From [Flavobacterium] thermophilum (lineage in GTDB: Bacteria > Bacillota > Bacilli > Bacillales > Anoxybacillaceae): a stretch of DNA of 64,000 bases. A program made the position numbers and the translations under genes. Below are positions 8,244 to 17,875 of this stretch, one piece after another. The DNA is taken from positions 248,001 to 312,000 of the forward strand of contig UGGS01000001.1 in NCBI GenBank assembly GCA_900450595.1. Direction: 5' to 3'. How positions within the stretch are numbered: position 1 is the first letter of the stretch; every line of letters starts with the position of its first letter. The notes under the pieces are model-generated. The model did not search any database. It was not told the DNA's origin and saw only the letters and a list, made by a program, of their open reading frames with translations.

Positions 8244-8627
8244 ATGGCCAAGCCTCTGCATCCTTCCGTTGAACAGTTCAAACAGTTTGTCAAAAAACAC
8301 CCGAAACTCATTCAAGAGGTGCGCAGCGGCAAAAAGACGTGGAAGCAAGTGTATGAGGACTGGTACTTGTTCGGAGAGGATGACGACATATGGGAACCGT
8401 ACCGAGACGCAGGCGGCAAGGAGAAAAGAGAGGAAAAGGGAGCAAGCAAATGGCTTGATAAGCTCGCGGCGATGCTTGGACAGCTTGACGCGGCAGAAGT
8501 GCAAAAACACTTGGCAAGCGTCCAACAGGCCCTCGCTGCGATCCAGGGCATTCTGTCTGAATTTCAAGGAGCCAGTCCGCAACGGCCCAACAAAGAGGAG
8601 CATCCGTTTTCGTTTCGCCAAGACTAA
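8244..8627 (+). CDS. ylbD: YlbD family protein, putative spore coat protein
   Basis: A 127-aa charged soluble protein. The segment LHPSVEQFKQFVKKHPKLIQEVRSGKKTW followed by YEDWYLFGEDDDIW is characteristic of YlbD. The start at MAKPLHPS is preferred because it fits the family N-terminus and an AAAGG lies 13 bases upstream; longer in-frame starts lack a good site. YlbD is annotated as a putative coat protein, but direct evidence is thin. Followed by ylbE after 12 bp. Confidence 0.8.
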   Translation: MAKPLHPSVEQFKQFVKKHPKLIQEVRSGKKTWKQVYEDWYLFGEDDDIWEPYRDAGGKEKREEKGASKWLDKLAAMLGQLDAAEVQKHLASVQQALAAIQGILSEFQGASPQRPNKEEHPFSFRQD

Positions 8628-8639
8628 AGGGTGGTAGCA

Positions 8640-8873
8640 ATGAGAAGAGATGTATGGCAATATGTGCAGGCAAACCCGATGTTGCGCGCGTTTGTGCGTG
8701 AACAGCCGCGCTGGTACCGGCTGCTCGCTCGCCGTCCGCACGAGCTGTCGGCGCTCCAGTTGGCCGCCTTGCGCCATTACGGGCAGACGATCCCCGATAA
8801 AGTAGAAAAAATTTCCCAATCGTTGCAGATGGCCTCTCTCATGTGGCAAATGTTTAAAGCGCTGCGCGACTAA
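8640..8873 (+). CDS. ylbE: YlbE-like protein
   Basis: A 77-aa basic protein (MRRDVWQYVQANPMLRAF; QPRWYRLLARRPHELSAL), typical of YlbE. Function unknown. The ATG at 8640 is used, not the GTG at 8631, because AAAGGGTGG ends 5 bases before it. It forms a short operon with ylbD. Confidence 0.82.
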   Translation: MRRDVWQYVQANPMLRAFVREQPRWYRLLARRPHELSALQLAALRHYGQTIPDKVEKISQSLQMASLMWQMFKALRD

Positions 8874-8919
8874 TTTGGCGGCAAACGGCAAAGACTAGTT
8901 CTGAAAGGGAGTGATGCCT

Positions 8920-9285
8920 TTGCCGAAATGGCTTGTATGGTTCGGGTGTGTGGTGCTGTTATGGGCGTATGCCGGCGGACGGCCGGAGACGGCAGCGGCC
9001 GCTGTTCATGCGCCGACAGCGAATCACCCATGGCATGTCAAATATGAAGTGAAAGGGCATGACGTGCTCGTGGAATGTTTGGCCGCGCAATTTCCGTTTC
9101 GCAAAGGAGAGGGGGGCGGCCATATCAACGTGTATCTCAATGGACAGAAAATGACGGAAGTGTATACGGCCGCCTTTATCGTGCGCGGCCTGCCAAGCGG
9201 AAAGCATATGATCCGCCTTGAGTTCGTCTATAACGATGGAAAGATGACCGGCATGATGCATGAATTTGAAGTGACGATCCCGTAA
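8920..9285 (+). CDS. Secreted hypothetical protein with Ig-like pattern
   Basis: About 121 aa if translation begins at TTG 8920. That start is favoured because AAAGGGAG ends 8 bases before it; the ATG at 8914 is only two bases from the site. An N-terminal signal peptide (LVWFGCVVLLWAYAGG) ends near an AAAAA stretch. The mature part (HWHVKYEVKG-like beta strands, GGHINVYLNGQKM, GLPSGKHMIRLEFVYNDGKM) reads like a small beta sandwich. I do not recognise the family. It is an insertion between ylbE and ylbF relative to B. subtilis. Confidence 0.7.
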   Translation: MPKWLVWFGCVVLLWAYAGGRPETAAAAVHAPTANHPWHVKYEVKGHDVLVECLAAQFPFRKGEGGGHINVYLNGQKMTEVYTAAFIVRGLPSGKHMIRLEFVYNDGKMTGMMHEFEVTIP

Positions 9286-9302
9286 AGCTCGACAGGAGAC
9301 AA

Positions 9303-9352
9303 GGCTATCCGGCAGAGTCTCTTTCTGCCTTCGGATAGTCTTTTTTTTTTTG
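9303..9352 (+). terminator. Terminator before ylbF
   Basis: GGCTATCCG pairs with CGGATAGTC, and inside that GCAGA pairs with TCTGC; a run of ten or more T follows. Confidence 0.88.
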
Positions 9353-9434
9353 CGCTCTTCTTTTCCTTCATGATCTCCTCCCTTTCCATTTTCCTTTTAT
9401 TCATGGTATGATGAAAGATGGAGGTGCTATATTT

Positions 9435-9881
9435 GTGAGGATCGCTACTCTCGAGCGCATCGAGATTTTGGATAAAGCAGAATCGTTGGCGAAAATGGTT
9501 GTCGAGTCGGAGGTGGCGGATGAATACCGCCGCGCGTTTCGGCGGCTCAAACAAGACCGCCGCGCTCAGCAGCTGATCGCCCGTTTCGTCAAGCTGAAAG
9601 AGCGGTATGAGGAGGTGCAGCGCTTCGGCAAATACCATCCCGATTACCGCAACGTGATGAAAGAAGTGCGTGAGGCGAAACGGGAGCTTGATTTGCATGA
9701 GACGGTGGCCGCTTTTAAAGAGTCGGAAAAAGCGCTGCAACAGCTGCTTGATGACATTAGCGTGTTGATCGGCAAGGCTGTCTCGGAACATGTCAAAGTG
9801 CCGACCGGGAACCCGTACTTCCTGTCAGCCGGCTGTTCCGGCGGCTGCAGATCCGGCGGAGGCTGCGGCTGCCGAGCATAG
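9435..9881 (+). CDS. ylbF: RicF/YlbF, subunit of the Fe-S Ric (Y) complex
   Basis: A 148-aa helical protein of the YmcA/YlbF (YheA) family. The start is GTG behind GGAGGTG. In B. subtilis YlbF forms a complex with YmcA and YaaT that supports RNase Y-dependent mRNA maturation, competence, biofilm formation and sporulation. The helical region spans residues 1-125. The C-terminal tail [13 protein letters not shown] holds the cysteines linked to iron-sulfur cluster binding. ylbG follows after 17 bp. Confidence 0.9.
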   Translation: MRIATLERIEILDKAESLAKMVVESEVADEYRRAFRRLKQDRRAQQLIARFVKLKERYEEVQRFGKYHPDYRNVMKEVREAKRELDLHETVAAFKESEKALQQLLDDISVLIGKAVSEHVKVPTGNPYFLSAGCSGGCRSGGGCGCRA

Positions 9882-9898
9882 AAAAAGGGGAAAGGACT

Positions 9899-10168
9899 AT
9901 GTTTCCAAAACGGCAAGGGATTATCGTTTGGCTTCATTCATTGAAATACGGGAAGCAGCTGCGCAAATTCGGCAACATTCACTATATTTCAAAGCGGCTG
10001 AAATATGCCGTTCTGTACTGCGACATGGAGCAAGTCGACCATGTGATGAAAAAACTGGCGGCGCTCCCGTTCGTCAAACGCGTTGAGCCGTCGTATCGTC
10101 CGTTTTTAAAGCTGGAGTTTGAATCGAAAGGGGAAAAAGAGAAAGACTCCCCGTATCCGCTTGGATGA
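9899..10168 (+). CDS. ylbG: UPF0298 protein YlbG
   Basis: An 89-aa basic protein ([50 protein letters not shown]) matching the DUF2129/UPF0298 family. Function unknown. AAAGGGGAAAGGA provides the ribosome site. Co-transcribed with ylbF and ended by a strong terminator. Confidence 0.88.
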   Translation: MFPKRQGIIVWLHSLKYGKQLRKFGNIHYISKRLKYAVLYCDMEQVDHVMKKLAALPFVKRVEPSYRPFLKLEFESKGEKEKDSPYPLG

Positions 10169-10169
10169 A

Positions 10170-10204
10170 AGAAAAGAGCGGGCCTTAGCCCTGCTCTTTT
10201 TTTG
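10170..10204 (+). terminator. Terminator after ylbG
   Basis: AAAGAGCGGG pairs with CCCTGCTCTTT (one unpaired T), followed by T residues. It can also serve the convergent minus-strand gene. Confidence 0.85.
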
Positions 10205-10205
10205 G

Positions 10206-10595
10206 CTATTGGAGCGGCGGGATGAAGCGGTTCATTCGCATAATGCCGATTAAGTGCTGATAATATAAGTCGAGTTCCGCGAACATCGTTGACGGCTTGA
10301 CGTCGAGATGGATGACGCCAAAGCCAAGCTCTTTCGCGGTTTCCGCAAACAAATCGTACCGTTTGTTCGGTTTGACGGAGGGATCGGGAACACCTTCACG
10401 GCAAATGTAAAGCGGTTGAAAGTCGCCCGGGTCGGTTGGGTGGAGCACAACAACCAAGGAGACGACCGCCTGGCCTTTTTTCACCGTATGGAAAGCAAAA
10501 AAGCCGGATAAACGGTGGCGGTTGGCGCGCGCCAGCTCCATCAGCTCATATATATCGGAATAGCCTTCGCCAAGTTCGATAAAACGCTGGATCAT
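10206..10595 (-). CDS. Conserved hypothetical protein (possibly DUF7147)
   Basis: A 129-aa soluble protein with AAGGAGGAC 8 bases before its ATG. It starts MIQRFIELGEGYSDIYEL and contains RHRLSGFFAFHT, VSLVVVLHPTDPGDFQPLYICREGVP and a C-terminal AELDLYYQHLIGIMRMNRFIPPL. I recall similar Bacillaceae proteins of this size next to ylbG, sometimes mislabelled methylthioribose kinase. I do not recognise a catalytic motif and assign no function. Confidence 0.75.
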   Translation of the reverse strand: MIQRFIELGEGYSDIYELMELARANRHRLSGFFAFHTVKKGQAVVSLVVVLHPTDPGDFQPLYICREGVPDPSVKPNKRYDLFAETAKELGFGVIHLDVKPSTMFAELDLYYQHLIGIMRMNRFIPPLQ

Positions 10596-10660
10596 GTACG
10601 GTCCTCCTTGCGATCATCGTCCATTCATAACTTTACCGGTCCATTGCAGAAATTGCAATC

Positions 10661-10695
10661 AAAAAAAAAACCTTGCGGACAAACGATCCGCAAGG
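10661..10695 (-). terminator. Minus-strand terminator with no obvious upstream gene
   Basis: Read on the minus strand, CCTTGCGGA and TCCGCAAGG form a perfect 9-bp stem with a 7-base loop, followed by ten T. There is no convincing minus-strand gene between here and rsmD that it would terminate. Confidence 0.75.
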
Positions 10696-10782
10696 CCCTT
10701 TCCAATTCCTTGCCTCCGCGCGGGGCGGAACAGGGAACGGAAAGAAAAAGAAAAGGGAGAGGAGAAACCGGAGGAAGAACTT

Positions 10783-10902
10783 ATGGGGAAACGTAAGTCT
10801 TCTCCGTCATTGGCAACAACGCCATCTACGGTGTTGCCATTACTCATTATGGACGGTTTTCTGATTTCTATACACGCGGCTATGAAAAATTCTCAAGTTT
10901 GA
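10783..10902 (+). CDS. Candidate 39-aa small ORF in the gap before rsmD
   Basis: In the 359-bp gap between 10595 and 10955 an ATG lies 8 bases after GGAGG. It opens a 39-codon frame beginning MGKRKSSPSLATTP, with a mildly hydrophobic middle (VLPLLIMDGFLISIH). I do not recognise it. The DNA beneath it also forms an imperfect hairpin (TGGCAACA/TGTTGCCA with outer CCGTC/GACGG), so it could equally be structured RNA. Speculative. Confidence 0.25.
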   Translation: MGKRKSSPSLATTPSTVLPLLIMDGFLISIHAAMKNSQV

Positions 10903-10903
10903 C

Positions 10904-10909
10904 TATAAT
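10904..10909 (+). promoter_or_regulatory. -10 box (TATAAT) of a likely rsmD-coaD promoter
   Basis: A perfect TATAAT about 45 bp before rsmD. The -35 region (TATGAA at 17 bp) is poor. Confidence 0.4.
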
Positions 10910-10954
10910 AAACATGATAAGACGACCATGAAAACAACGAATTAGGTGAACGCA

Positions 10955-12023
<1,069 letters not shown>

Positions 12024-12162
12024 CGGCTAGGAAAAGGCTGTTCTGTCCAAGGGCGGAACCGATCCGCCGATCCCTTATTTTGCCGGCGGAGAAGCGGGAT
12101 GCAAAAGCATCGAGAGCCGCCCCGGCGGCCGGATGGCGCCGCGGGGCCGGCAGCGCGGGCAG

Positions 12163-13398
12163 TCACAAGCGTCCGCGCGTTTTGTTGCTTGCGTTGGCGG
12201 CGAGCCATATATAAAGGCACAGAAACAGCATCGTGGCCAGCGGCCCATAGTGCTGCAGCCATTGCCATCTTTCGTGCCAGACGCTCTCTGCGGCGGCGTG
12301 CCAAAACACCGGAATGTTGCCGGTTTCGTTGCCTGCTGCCCGAAGGTACAACGGCTCCCAAAGCAAATATGTAAATGAAGCCGCAAAAACTCCATGCAGA
12401 AAACGGGCGATGAAAAACGGTTGAAAGCGGATGTTGGCCTCAGCGAGAATGCTGGCCACTTGCGCTTGAACGGAAAAGCCACCGAAAGCCAAGACGAAGC
12501 TGACGGCCACCGCCTTTTCCAGCAGCTCGGCTTCATCTGTCTGGCTGATCATTTGGCTGCCGAGCGTAATTTCAAACAACCCGGAAAAAATCGGAATATC
12601 AAGCTGCTCCGGAAGCTGGACGAGCCGGAGCAGCTGGCGCAGCAAGGGGGCGAGCTGCTCGGTCAAGTGCATCATATACAACAATTGGTTGACGACGGAA
12701 AAGAGAATAATAAAGCCGCCGATCATCAACAACGTTTGAACGGAAGAGCGGACGGCATCGCCGAGCAGCTTGCCAAGCGGCTGTTCATTCTTCAGCCGTG
12801 TTTTGTGGAGCGTGCGCAGCGCATACGGGAGCGAAAACGAGCGCGGCCGCCGCTTCGGCTGCCCCCGTTCTTTCCGGATGCCGTGAAAGCGCATCACTAG
12901 TCCGACGGCAATGTTCCCTAAATAATGGGAGGCGGCCAGCAACAAACCAAGCTGCGGATTGTTAAAAAACCCAGCTGAAACAGCCCCAAATATAAATAGC
13001 GGGTTGGAAGAATTGGTGAACGAAGAGAGCCGCTCGGCCTCGATGGTCGACAGTTGTTTTTCTTGATACAGGCGGGCGGTCAGCTTCGCCCCCGACGGGT
13101 AGCCGGATGCCATCCCCATCGCCCAGGCAAACCCGCCGACGCCTGGGACGCGAAAAAGCGGGCGCATCAGCGGCTCCAGCAAGACGCCGAGAAAGCTAAC
13201 GACGCCAAAGCTGATGAGCAGCTCCGAGACAATGAAAAACGGCAGGAGCGACGGGAACACGACTTCCCACCACATATTTAACCCGCGAATGGATGCTTGG
13301 AGCGACTGTTTTGGATAACAAATGAGCGAAAAGGCGAATAACGTCACAGCGGAAGCGAGCAGCGCCGTTTTCAGTTTCGCTCCCCAGTTTCGCTTCAA
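12163..13398 (-). CDS. ylbJ: Sporulation integral membrane protein YlbJ
   Basis: A 411-aa polytopic membrane protein of the YlbJ/SpoVM-nucleoside-gate type, with paired Gate-like repeats (GVGGFAWAMGMASGYPSGAKLTARL; VSFVLAFGGFSVQAQVASIL). YlbJ is mother-cell expressed in B. subtilis and contributes to heat-resistant spores. I choose the TTG start because GGGGGGAG lies just upstream on the minus strand and the frame beyond it has no ribosome site. Divergent from ylbK. Confidence 0.87.
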   Translation of the reverse strand: MKRNWGAKLKTALLASAVTLFAFSLICYPKQSLQASIRGLNMWWEVVFPSLLPFFIVSELLISFGVVSFLGVLLEPLMRPLFRVPGVGGFAWAMGMASGYPSGAKLTARLYQEKQLSTIEAERLSSFTNSSNPLFIFGAVSAGFFNNPQLGLLLAASHYLGNIAVGLVMRFHGIRKERGQPKRRPRSFSLPYALRTLHKTRLKNEQPLGKLLGDAVRSSVQTLLMIGGFIILFSVVNQLLYMMHLTEQLAPLLRQLLRLVQLPEQLDIPIFSGLFEITLGSQMISQTDEAELLEKAVAVSFVLAFGGFSVQAQVASILAEANIRFQPFFIARFLHGVFAASFTYLLWEPLYLRAAGNETGNIPVFWHAAAESVWHERWQWLQHYGPLATMLFLCLYIWLAANASNKTRGRL

Positions 13399-13531
13399 TG
13401 TTCTCCCCCCCTTTTTTTTGCCGTGCGGCCTTGCGCGGTACAACCTCATATAACCTAATATACGAGCATAGGGGGGCGGTTTAGACCATAAGATGAAAGC
13501 GAGGGAGCGCCGCAGCAAAGGGGGGAGAATC

Positions 13532-14320
13532 GTGCCGCCGAAGATCGGATTGGCGCTCGGGTCAGGGGGCGCGCGCGGATTTGCTCACCTCGGCGTATTG
13601 AAAGTGCTACAGGAGGAAGGAATCCCTATTTCTTATTTGGCGGGCAGCAGCATCGGCGCGCTTGTGGCTGTCCTTTATGCGAGCGGCCACGGCCTCAGCC
13701 GCCTTTATCGGCTCGCCAAGTCGTTCCGGCGCAACGATTTTCTCGATTGGACGGTGCCGAAAATGGGGCTGATCGCCGGTGAGCGCATCACCGAATTCAT
13801 TCGTTTGTTGACGAAAGGGAGGCGGATTGAAGAGCTTTCTCCGCCGGTGGCGGTCATCGCCGCTGATTTGCAGACGGGGGAAAAAGTCGTGTTTCGGCAA
13901 GGGGATGCGGCCCAGGCTGTGCGGGCGAGCATCTCGATCCCCGGCATTTTTGTGCCCGCGGCGGTGGACGGGCGGCTGCTTGTTGATGGCGGTGTCGTGG
14001 ACCGCGTGCCGGTATCGGTCGTTCGGGCGATGGGGGCTGATCTTGTCATCGCGGTCGATGTCGCCCCGTTGAACAAAGAGGCGGAAATTGCCTCGCTTGT
14101 GGATGTCATTTGGCAGAGCCTTGATATTTTGCAAGCCGAGCTCGTCGCCCATCGGGAACTCGCCTCGGACGTGATGATCCGGCCGCGCGTAGAGCAATAC
14201 AGCTCGCGGGCGTTCACCCATATCGAAGACATTATTGCCCGCGGCGAAGAGGAAGCGCGGAAACAAGCCGGGGCGATCCGCCAAGCGATTGAACAGTGGA
14301 AGGAGCCAAAGCACCAATGA
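13532..14320 (+). CDS. ylbK: Patatin-like phospholipase YlbK (RssA type)
   Basis: A 262-aa patatin-fold protein. GLALGSGGARGFAHLGVL gives the oxyanion-hole glycines, LAGSSIGAL is the GxSxG nucleophile motif, and LLVDGGVVDRVP supplies the catalytic DGG aspartate. Substrate unknown. The start is GTG (VPPKIGLALG) behind AAAGGGGGGAG. The stop overlaps the ylbL ATG (ATGA), so the two are coupled. Confidence 0.9.
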   Translation: MPPKIGLALGSGGARGFAHLGVLKVLQEEGIPISYLAGSSIGALVAVLYASGHGLSRLYRLAKSFRRNDFLDWTVPKMGLIAGERITEFIRLLTKGRRIEELSPPVAVIAADLQTGEKVVFRQGDAAQAVRASISIPGIFVPAAVDGRLLVDGGVVDRVPVSVVRAMGADLVIAVDVAPLNKEAEIASLVDVIWQSLDILQAELVAHRELASDVMIRPRVEQYSSRAFTHIEDIIARGEEEARKQAGAIRQAIEQWKEPKHQ

Positions 14321-15336
14321 AGAAACGAACGTATATAGCGGCGTTTTTCTTTGGCGCCGTCCTTGCCGTTTTGCTTATTTTTATGAAATTGCCGTATTAC
14401 GTGACGATGCCGGGAAGCGCGCAAAAGTTAACGCCGCTTGTTCATGTCGAGCACGGCGACCGCGATGCGGGGGCGTTCATGTTGACGACGGTCCGCATGG
14501 GGCGGGCGAACGTCATCGCGTACTTGCTCGCCCATATCCGCCCGTTTTATGAGCTGCATCCGGTTGAAGAGATTAAACAGGAAGGGGAAAGCGACAAAGA
14601 ATATACGATGCGTCAGCTAGAACTGATGGAACAGTCAAAGGAAGCGGCGATTGTCGTCGCTTACCGGCACGCTGGAAAGCCGGTTTCATATGAGCCGAAA
14701 GGTGTGTATGTGATGAACGTTCTCCCTGACATGCCGGCGGAGGGACGCTTGCAGGCCGGCGACCGCCTCGCCGCGGTCGACGGCCGGCCGTTGACAACGT
14801 CGGAGCAAATCATCGACTACATTCGGAAGAAAAAAGAGGGAGACCGCGTCCGCATCGCGTTTGTCCGCGAGGGGGAGCGGCGGGAGGTCGAGCTCCGGCT
14901 GAAGCCGTTCCCGCACCATCCAAACCAAATCGGCCTTGGGGTGACGCTCATGACCGATTATGACGTCCGCACCGACCCGCCGGTTGACGTTGACTCGGAA
15001 CAGATCGGCGGTCCGTCGGCGGGGCTGATGTTTTCGCTTGAAATTTACAATCAGCTCGTTGAAGAAGATATGACGAAAGGCCATAACATTGCCGGCACCG
15101 GAACGATCGACATTCATGGGCAAGTCGGCCCGATCGGCGGTGTTTCACAAAAAGTCGTGGCCGCTGACCGCGCGGGGGCGGAAGTGTTTTTCGCTCCGAA
15201 TGAACATGGCTCCCCGTCATCGAACTACCGGGAGGCGGTGCAGACCGCGAAAAAAATCGGGACGAACATGAAAATCGTCCCGGTCGATACGTTTGAAGAT
15301 GCGATCCGTTATTTGCGCTCCATGCCGGAAGCGTAA
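14317..15336 (+). CDS. ylbL: DNA-damage checkpoint recovery protease YlbL/DdcP
   Basis: A 339-aa membrane-anchored protease with one N-terminal helix (6-24), a PDZ domain around 125-200 ([25 protein letters not shown]) and a C-terminal Lon-type (S16) domain. The chosen start places the catalytic dyad at Ser234 (GGPSAGLMF) and Lys279 ([12 protein letters not shown]), the same numbers I recall for B. subtilis DdcP. That protein degrades the division inhibitor YneA after DNA repair. The 3' end overlaps the convergent ylbM by 28 bp. Confidence 0.93.
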   Translation: MKKRTYIAAFFFGAVLAVLLIFMKLPYYVTMPGSAQKLTPLVHVEHGDRDAGAFMLTTVRMGRANVIAYLLAHIRPFYELHPVEEIKQEGESDKEYTMRQLELMEQSKEAAIVVAYRHAGKPVSYEPKGVYVMNVLPDMPAEGRLQAGDRLAAVDGRPLTTSEQIIDYIRKKKEGDRVRIAFVREGERREVELRLKPFPHHPNQIGLGVTLMTDYDVRTDPPVDVDSEQIGGPSAGLMFSLEIYNQLVEEDMTKGHNIAGTGTIDIHGQVGPIGGVSQKVVAADRAGAEVFFAPNEHGSPSSNYREAVQTAKKIGTNMKIVPVDTFEDAIRYLRSMPEA

Positions 15337-16529
15337 ATGGGGGTCGTTGCGTATTCTTCTTTGAGCGCGGCGCTGTACAGCGGCTCAGGAAGGGCGGCTG
15401 CATAGACGGCGGCCGCCCTTTTTTCTTGCTCGTAAAGCGGATCGCCGTTCAATTTAGCCGCTTTCGTAATCAGCGGCAGCGCCAGCTCTTTTTTCACCCG
15501 CTGCAAGTAGCGGCGGCCGGTTTCGCTCATGCCGAGCAGCCTGATGTATGTAGGATCGGATGTCTTCGTTTGTTCTTCCTTTGTGAAGTTGGTCAGCACG
15601 TGCGCGCACATTCGCTGCAGCCTTGTCCACGTGTACCGTTTCGTTTTGACGGCGGCGATGAAAGAAGCGAACGTTTCGGCAACGGTAATTTTTTCTTTCA
15701 ACCGGTGCTCCACGCCTTCCTCGATTCCGGCCGTGCGGCGCAGTTCCTCCTTGGTTGCCGTCAGCAGCCGATACTTCAAGAGCGGAAAATACGCTTCCCA
15801 ATCATGCCAGCGCCCATACGTTTGCCGGTATTGGCGCAGCTGCTCGAGCGTCGTTGGAGGGACGTATGGCGCAATCGACGCAAGCTGCCCAGTTTGTCGC
15901 AGCGTCTTTCGCACGCTTGTGGCGCTGGCGATCGATGGATGGGAAAACGACTCGTCATGATAGCCAGCGGCGAGGCGGGGAATCGTGCGCGGCATGATGG
16001 AGAGCTTGTGCCGCCAAATGGCTTTCACGTAGGCTAATCCGAGCACGTTGTTTGGCTGCGCCAAATCAAGCGGGACGGAGCGGAGCTGATCCCACGCCTT
16101 GGCATTCGCTTTCGGAAAGCTTTGCCCACGCTGAAGTTCGGCGCGGACGAGGGCGTCAAACTCCTCTTTTTGCGCAAACAACGTCTTCGCGGCGGCTAAA
16201 AAAGCAGCAATGTCGCCGGATTCGCTCCCAAAGCAAAGCTCTTCGCAGCCGAGGGCATCGAGCAGCCGCACCGCTCCATCGGCAAATCGCTCCGCCGCCT
16301 GAACGGCGAAGGCATATGGCAGTTCAATGACGAGATCGACGCCGGCTGCCAGCGCCATTTTGGCCCGCGCCCATTTTGAAACAATGGCCGGCTCGCCGCG
16401 TTGCAGAAAATTTCCGCTCATGACGGCGACGAGGCAGTCCGCTCCTGTCTTTTCACGCGTCTCTTGCAAGTGATATCGATGGCCGTTATGAAATGGATTG
16501 TACTCGACGATCACGCCAACAGCTTTCAT
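15309..16529 (-). CDS. ylbM: tRNA(Met) cytidine acetate ligase TmcAL (YlbM)
   Basis: A 406-aa enzyme that activates acetate with ATP and forms N4-acetylcytidine at the wobble base of elongator tRNA-Met. The N-terminus [21 protein letters not shown] carries the HxGH nucleotidyltransferase motif. [22 protein letters not shown] and [12 protein letters not shown] are also typical. The start is the ATG giving MKAVG. It appears coupled to a short upstream ORF (16585-16526) whose TGA overlaps this ATG. Confidence 0.93.
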   Translation of the reverse strand: MKAVGVIVEYNPFHNGHRYHLQETREKTGADCLVAVMSGNFLQRGEPAIVSKWARAKMALAAGVDLVIELPYAFAVQAAERFADGAVRLLDALGCEELCFGSESGDIAAFLAAAKTLFAQKEEFDALVRAELQRGQSFPKANAKAWDQLRSVPLDLAQPNNVLGLAYVKAIWRHKLSIMPRTIPRLAAGYHDESFSHPSIASATSVRKTLRQTGQLASIAPYVPPTTLEQLRQYRQTYGRWHDWEAYFPLLKYRLLTATKEELRRTAGIEEGVEHRLKEKITVAETFASFIAAVKTKRYTWTRLQRMCAHVLTNFTKEEQTKTSDPTYIRLLGMSETGRRYLQRVKKELALPLITKAAKLNGDPLYEQEKRAAAVYAAALPEPLYSAALKEEYATTPIYASGMERK

Positions 16530-16585
16530 GGCCGCTTCCCCCCATGGAACGGACGTCGTTCGGCGCTGAAACGATGGCTCGTCAT
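16526..16585 (-). CDS. Predicted 19-aa leader peptide coupled to ylbM
   Basis: On the minus strand ATG at 16585 follows a near-ideal AGGAGGTG with 5-base spacing. It encodes [19 protein letters not shown] and stops with TGA at 16528-16526, overlapping the ylbM ATG as ATGA. It lies between a good promoter (16638-16610) and ylbM. The peptide is basic, and rich in Arg and His. A regulatory or coupling role is inferred; it may simply deliver ribosomes. Confidence 0.45.
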   Translation of the reverse strand: MTSHRFSAERRPFHGGKRP

Positions 16586-16609
16586 AAGCGCACCTCCTGT
16601 CTCTCATCT

Positions 16610-16638
16610 AGTATGGAACATGCGGCGGCAAAGATCAA
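16610..16638 (-). promoter_or_regulatory. SigmaA-type promoter for the leader ORF and ylbM
   Basis: On the minus strand TTGATC (16638-16633) and CATACT (16615-16610) are separated by exactly 17 bp, 25 bases before the leader ATG. Confidence 0.6.
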
Positions 16639-16802
16639 CCTAGGAAGGGCGTCGTGATGTTGTCGTCCGGTTTTGGCGGAACGCGTCGAGCCGCCGGAGG
16701 CATATGTGCATGCAAGCAACGGAATTTTGGAAATGATGGAAGTATGCCTTTCCTGTTGCCTCTTCTTTTTTCAGGCGTCCGGATGGTTGTAAAGAAAAAA
16801 CA

Positions 16803-16831
16803 TTGACAAAAATAGAAACGGAACGTATAAT
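16803..16831 (+). promoter_or_regulatory. Consensus SigmaA promoter for ylbN-rpmF
   Basis: Perfect TTGACA (16803-16808) and TATAAT (16826-16831) with a 17-bp spacer, 26 bp before ylbN. One of the best promoters in the window. The rest of the gap from 16530 holds only the ylbM promoter and leader. Confidence 0.92.
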
Positions 16832-16857
16832 TTTACTCGTTGCCTTGAGGTGATTGT

Positions 16858-17406
16858 ATGAAATGGACGGTTCAACAGCTTCGCCGTTTTCAGCACAAGG
16901 AAATGGCGATTGACGAGACGGTTGACGTGTCTGATTTGAAACAAATCGACACGTTGATCCGCGATATTTCGCTTGTCCGCGTTCAAGGGAAAGCGGACGT
17001 CGGTTCGACAAAGTTTACATTTCATTTGACGCTGTCAGGAACGATGGTATTGCCGTGTTCGCGGACGCTCGTCGACGTGACACACCCGTTTTCCATCAAG
17101 ACGACGGAAACGTTTTTTGTTGATGGCGGCGACGTCGCTGAAACGGATGAAGACACCCATATCGTAACTGGAAACACGGTTGATTTAAACCCAATTATTC
17201 GCGAGCTCATCCTGCTTGAAATCCCGCTGCAGCTCATCGCCGACAACCCGGGGGCTGACGGGGCGCCGCAACACGGGGAAGGATGGGACGTTCTCACGGA
17301 AGAACAATGGGAAAAAACGCTGGAAGAGCGGGCGGCGAACAAGGTCGACCCTCGTCTGGCAGGATTGGCTAAGTTTTTTGATGGAACGAAAGAAACTGAT
17401 GGCTGA
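16858..17406 (+). CDS. ylbN: YceD family (DUF177) protein YlbN
   Basis: A 182-aa acidic protein of the YceD/DUF177 family (TFHLTLSGTMVLPCSRTLVDVTHPF; DLNPIIRELILLEIPLQLIAD). The family almost always sits directly before rpmF and is linked to 23S rRNA or large-subunit biogenesis, though the exact role in Firmicutes is unclear. GAGGTGA precedes the ATG. Confidence 0.9.
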   Translation: MKWTVQQLRRFQHKEMAIDETVDVSDLKQIDTLIRDISLVRVQGKADVGSTKFTFHLTLSGTMVLPCSRTLVDVTHPFSIKTTETFFVDGGDVAETDEDTHIVTGNTVDLNPIIRELILLEIPLQLIADNPGADGAPQHGEGWDVLTEEQWEKTLEERAANKVDPRLAGLAKFFDGTKETDG

Positions 17407-17544
17407 CCGGCGTTGCCGGCCGATGGCGCCGACCAGAACGCGCACCGTCCGGCAGCTGCCTTGCCTGCCGGCGGACTGCCTTGAACAAGCGGCTGCCCGT
17501 CGGCAGCGATACGCTGAATGTGCCGGACAAGGAGGTGGAAAACG

Positions 17545-17718
17545 ATGGCAGTACCTTTTAGAAGAACATCGAAAACGAGAAAACGACTGCGCCGTACACA
17601 CTTTAAACTGCAAGTGCCGGGCATGGTGCAATGCCCGAACTGCGGCGAATGGAAATTGGCGCACCGCGTCTGCAAAGCATGCGGTACGTACAAAGGAAGA
17701 GATGTCGTCAACAAATAA
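17545..17718 (+). CDS. rpmF: 50S ribosomal protein L32
   Basis: A 57-aa protein starting [19 protein letters not shown]. It keeps the four zinc ligands of the C+ form: C30-x2-C33 and C43-x2-C46 (CPNC, CKAC). AAGGAGGTG precedes the ATG. The 138-bp spacer after ylbN is GC-rich and can fold (GTCCG/CGGAC with an inner GCAG/CTGC), but I do not recognise a known leader motif. Confidence 0.98.
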   Translation: MAVPFRRTSKTRKRLRRTHFKLQVPGMVQCPNCGEWKLAHRVCKACGTYKGRDVVNK

Positions 17719-17736
17719 TGGCCGACATCAAGCGAC

Positions 17737-17767
17737 AGGCTGTCCGAAAAGCGGGCAGCCTTTTTTA
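17737..17767 (+). terminator. Terminator after rpmF
   Basis: AGGCTGTCCG pairs with CGGGCAGCCT around a short loop, followed by six T. Confidence 0.88.
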
Positions 17768-17875
17768 TTGGCAGTGAACAATCGACAACGTACGTCCACG
17801 CGTTTGTTTTTTTCGCTGCTGGCAGGAAAAAGGGGGGACGATGACCAATTGTCATAAAATAAAGGAGGAGTGCTG

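Noticed and set aside
8157..8891. A 244-aa minus-strand frame across ylbD and ylbE
   Set aside because: ylbD and ylbE match known families with ribosome sites in the plus direction; the antisense frame has no such support.
12024..12162. Possible small gene or terminator in the GC-rich gap between coaD and ylbJ
   Set aside because: Short inverted repeats are present but no ribosome site, coherent frame or T run was found.
13399..13531. SigmaE promoter for ylbJ (GTATATT on the minus strand)
   Set aside because: A -35-like motif is present but no CATACAnT-like -10 at 13-15 bp spacing.
17022..17855. A 277-aa minus-strand frame over ylbN and rpmF
   Set aside because: It covers two secure plus-strand genes including L32; composition is Ser/Pro/Arg-rich as expected for a shadow frame.
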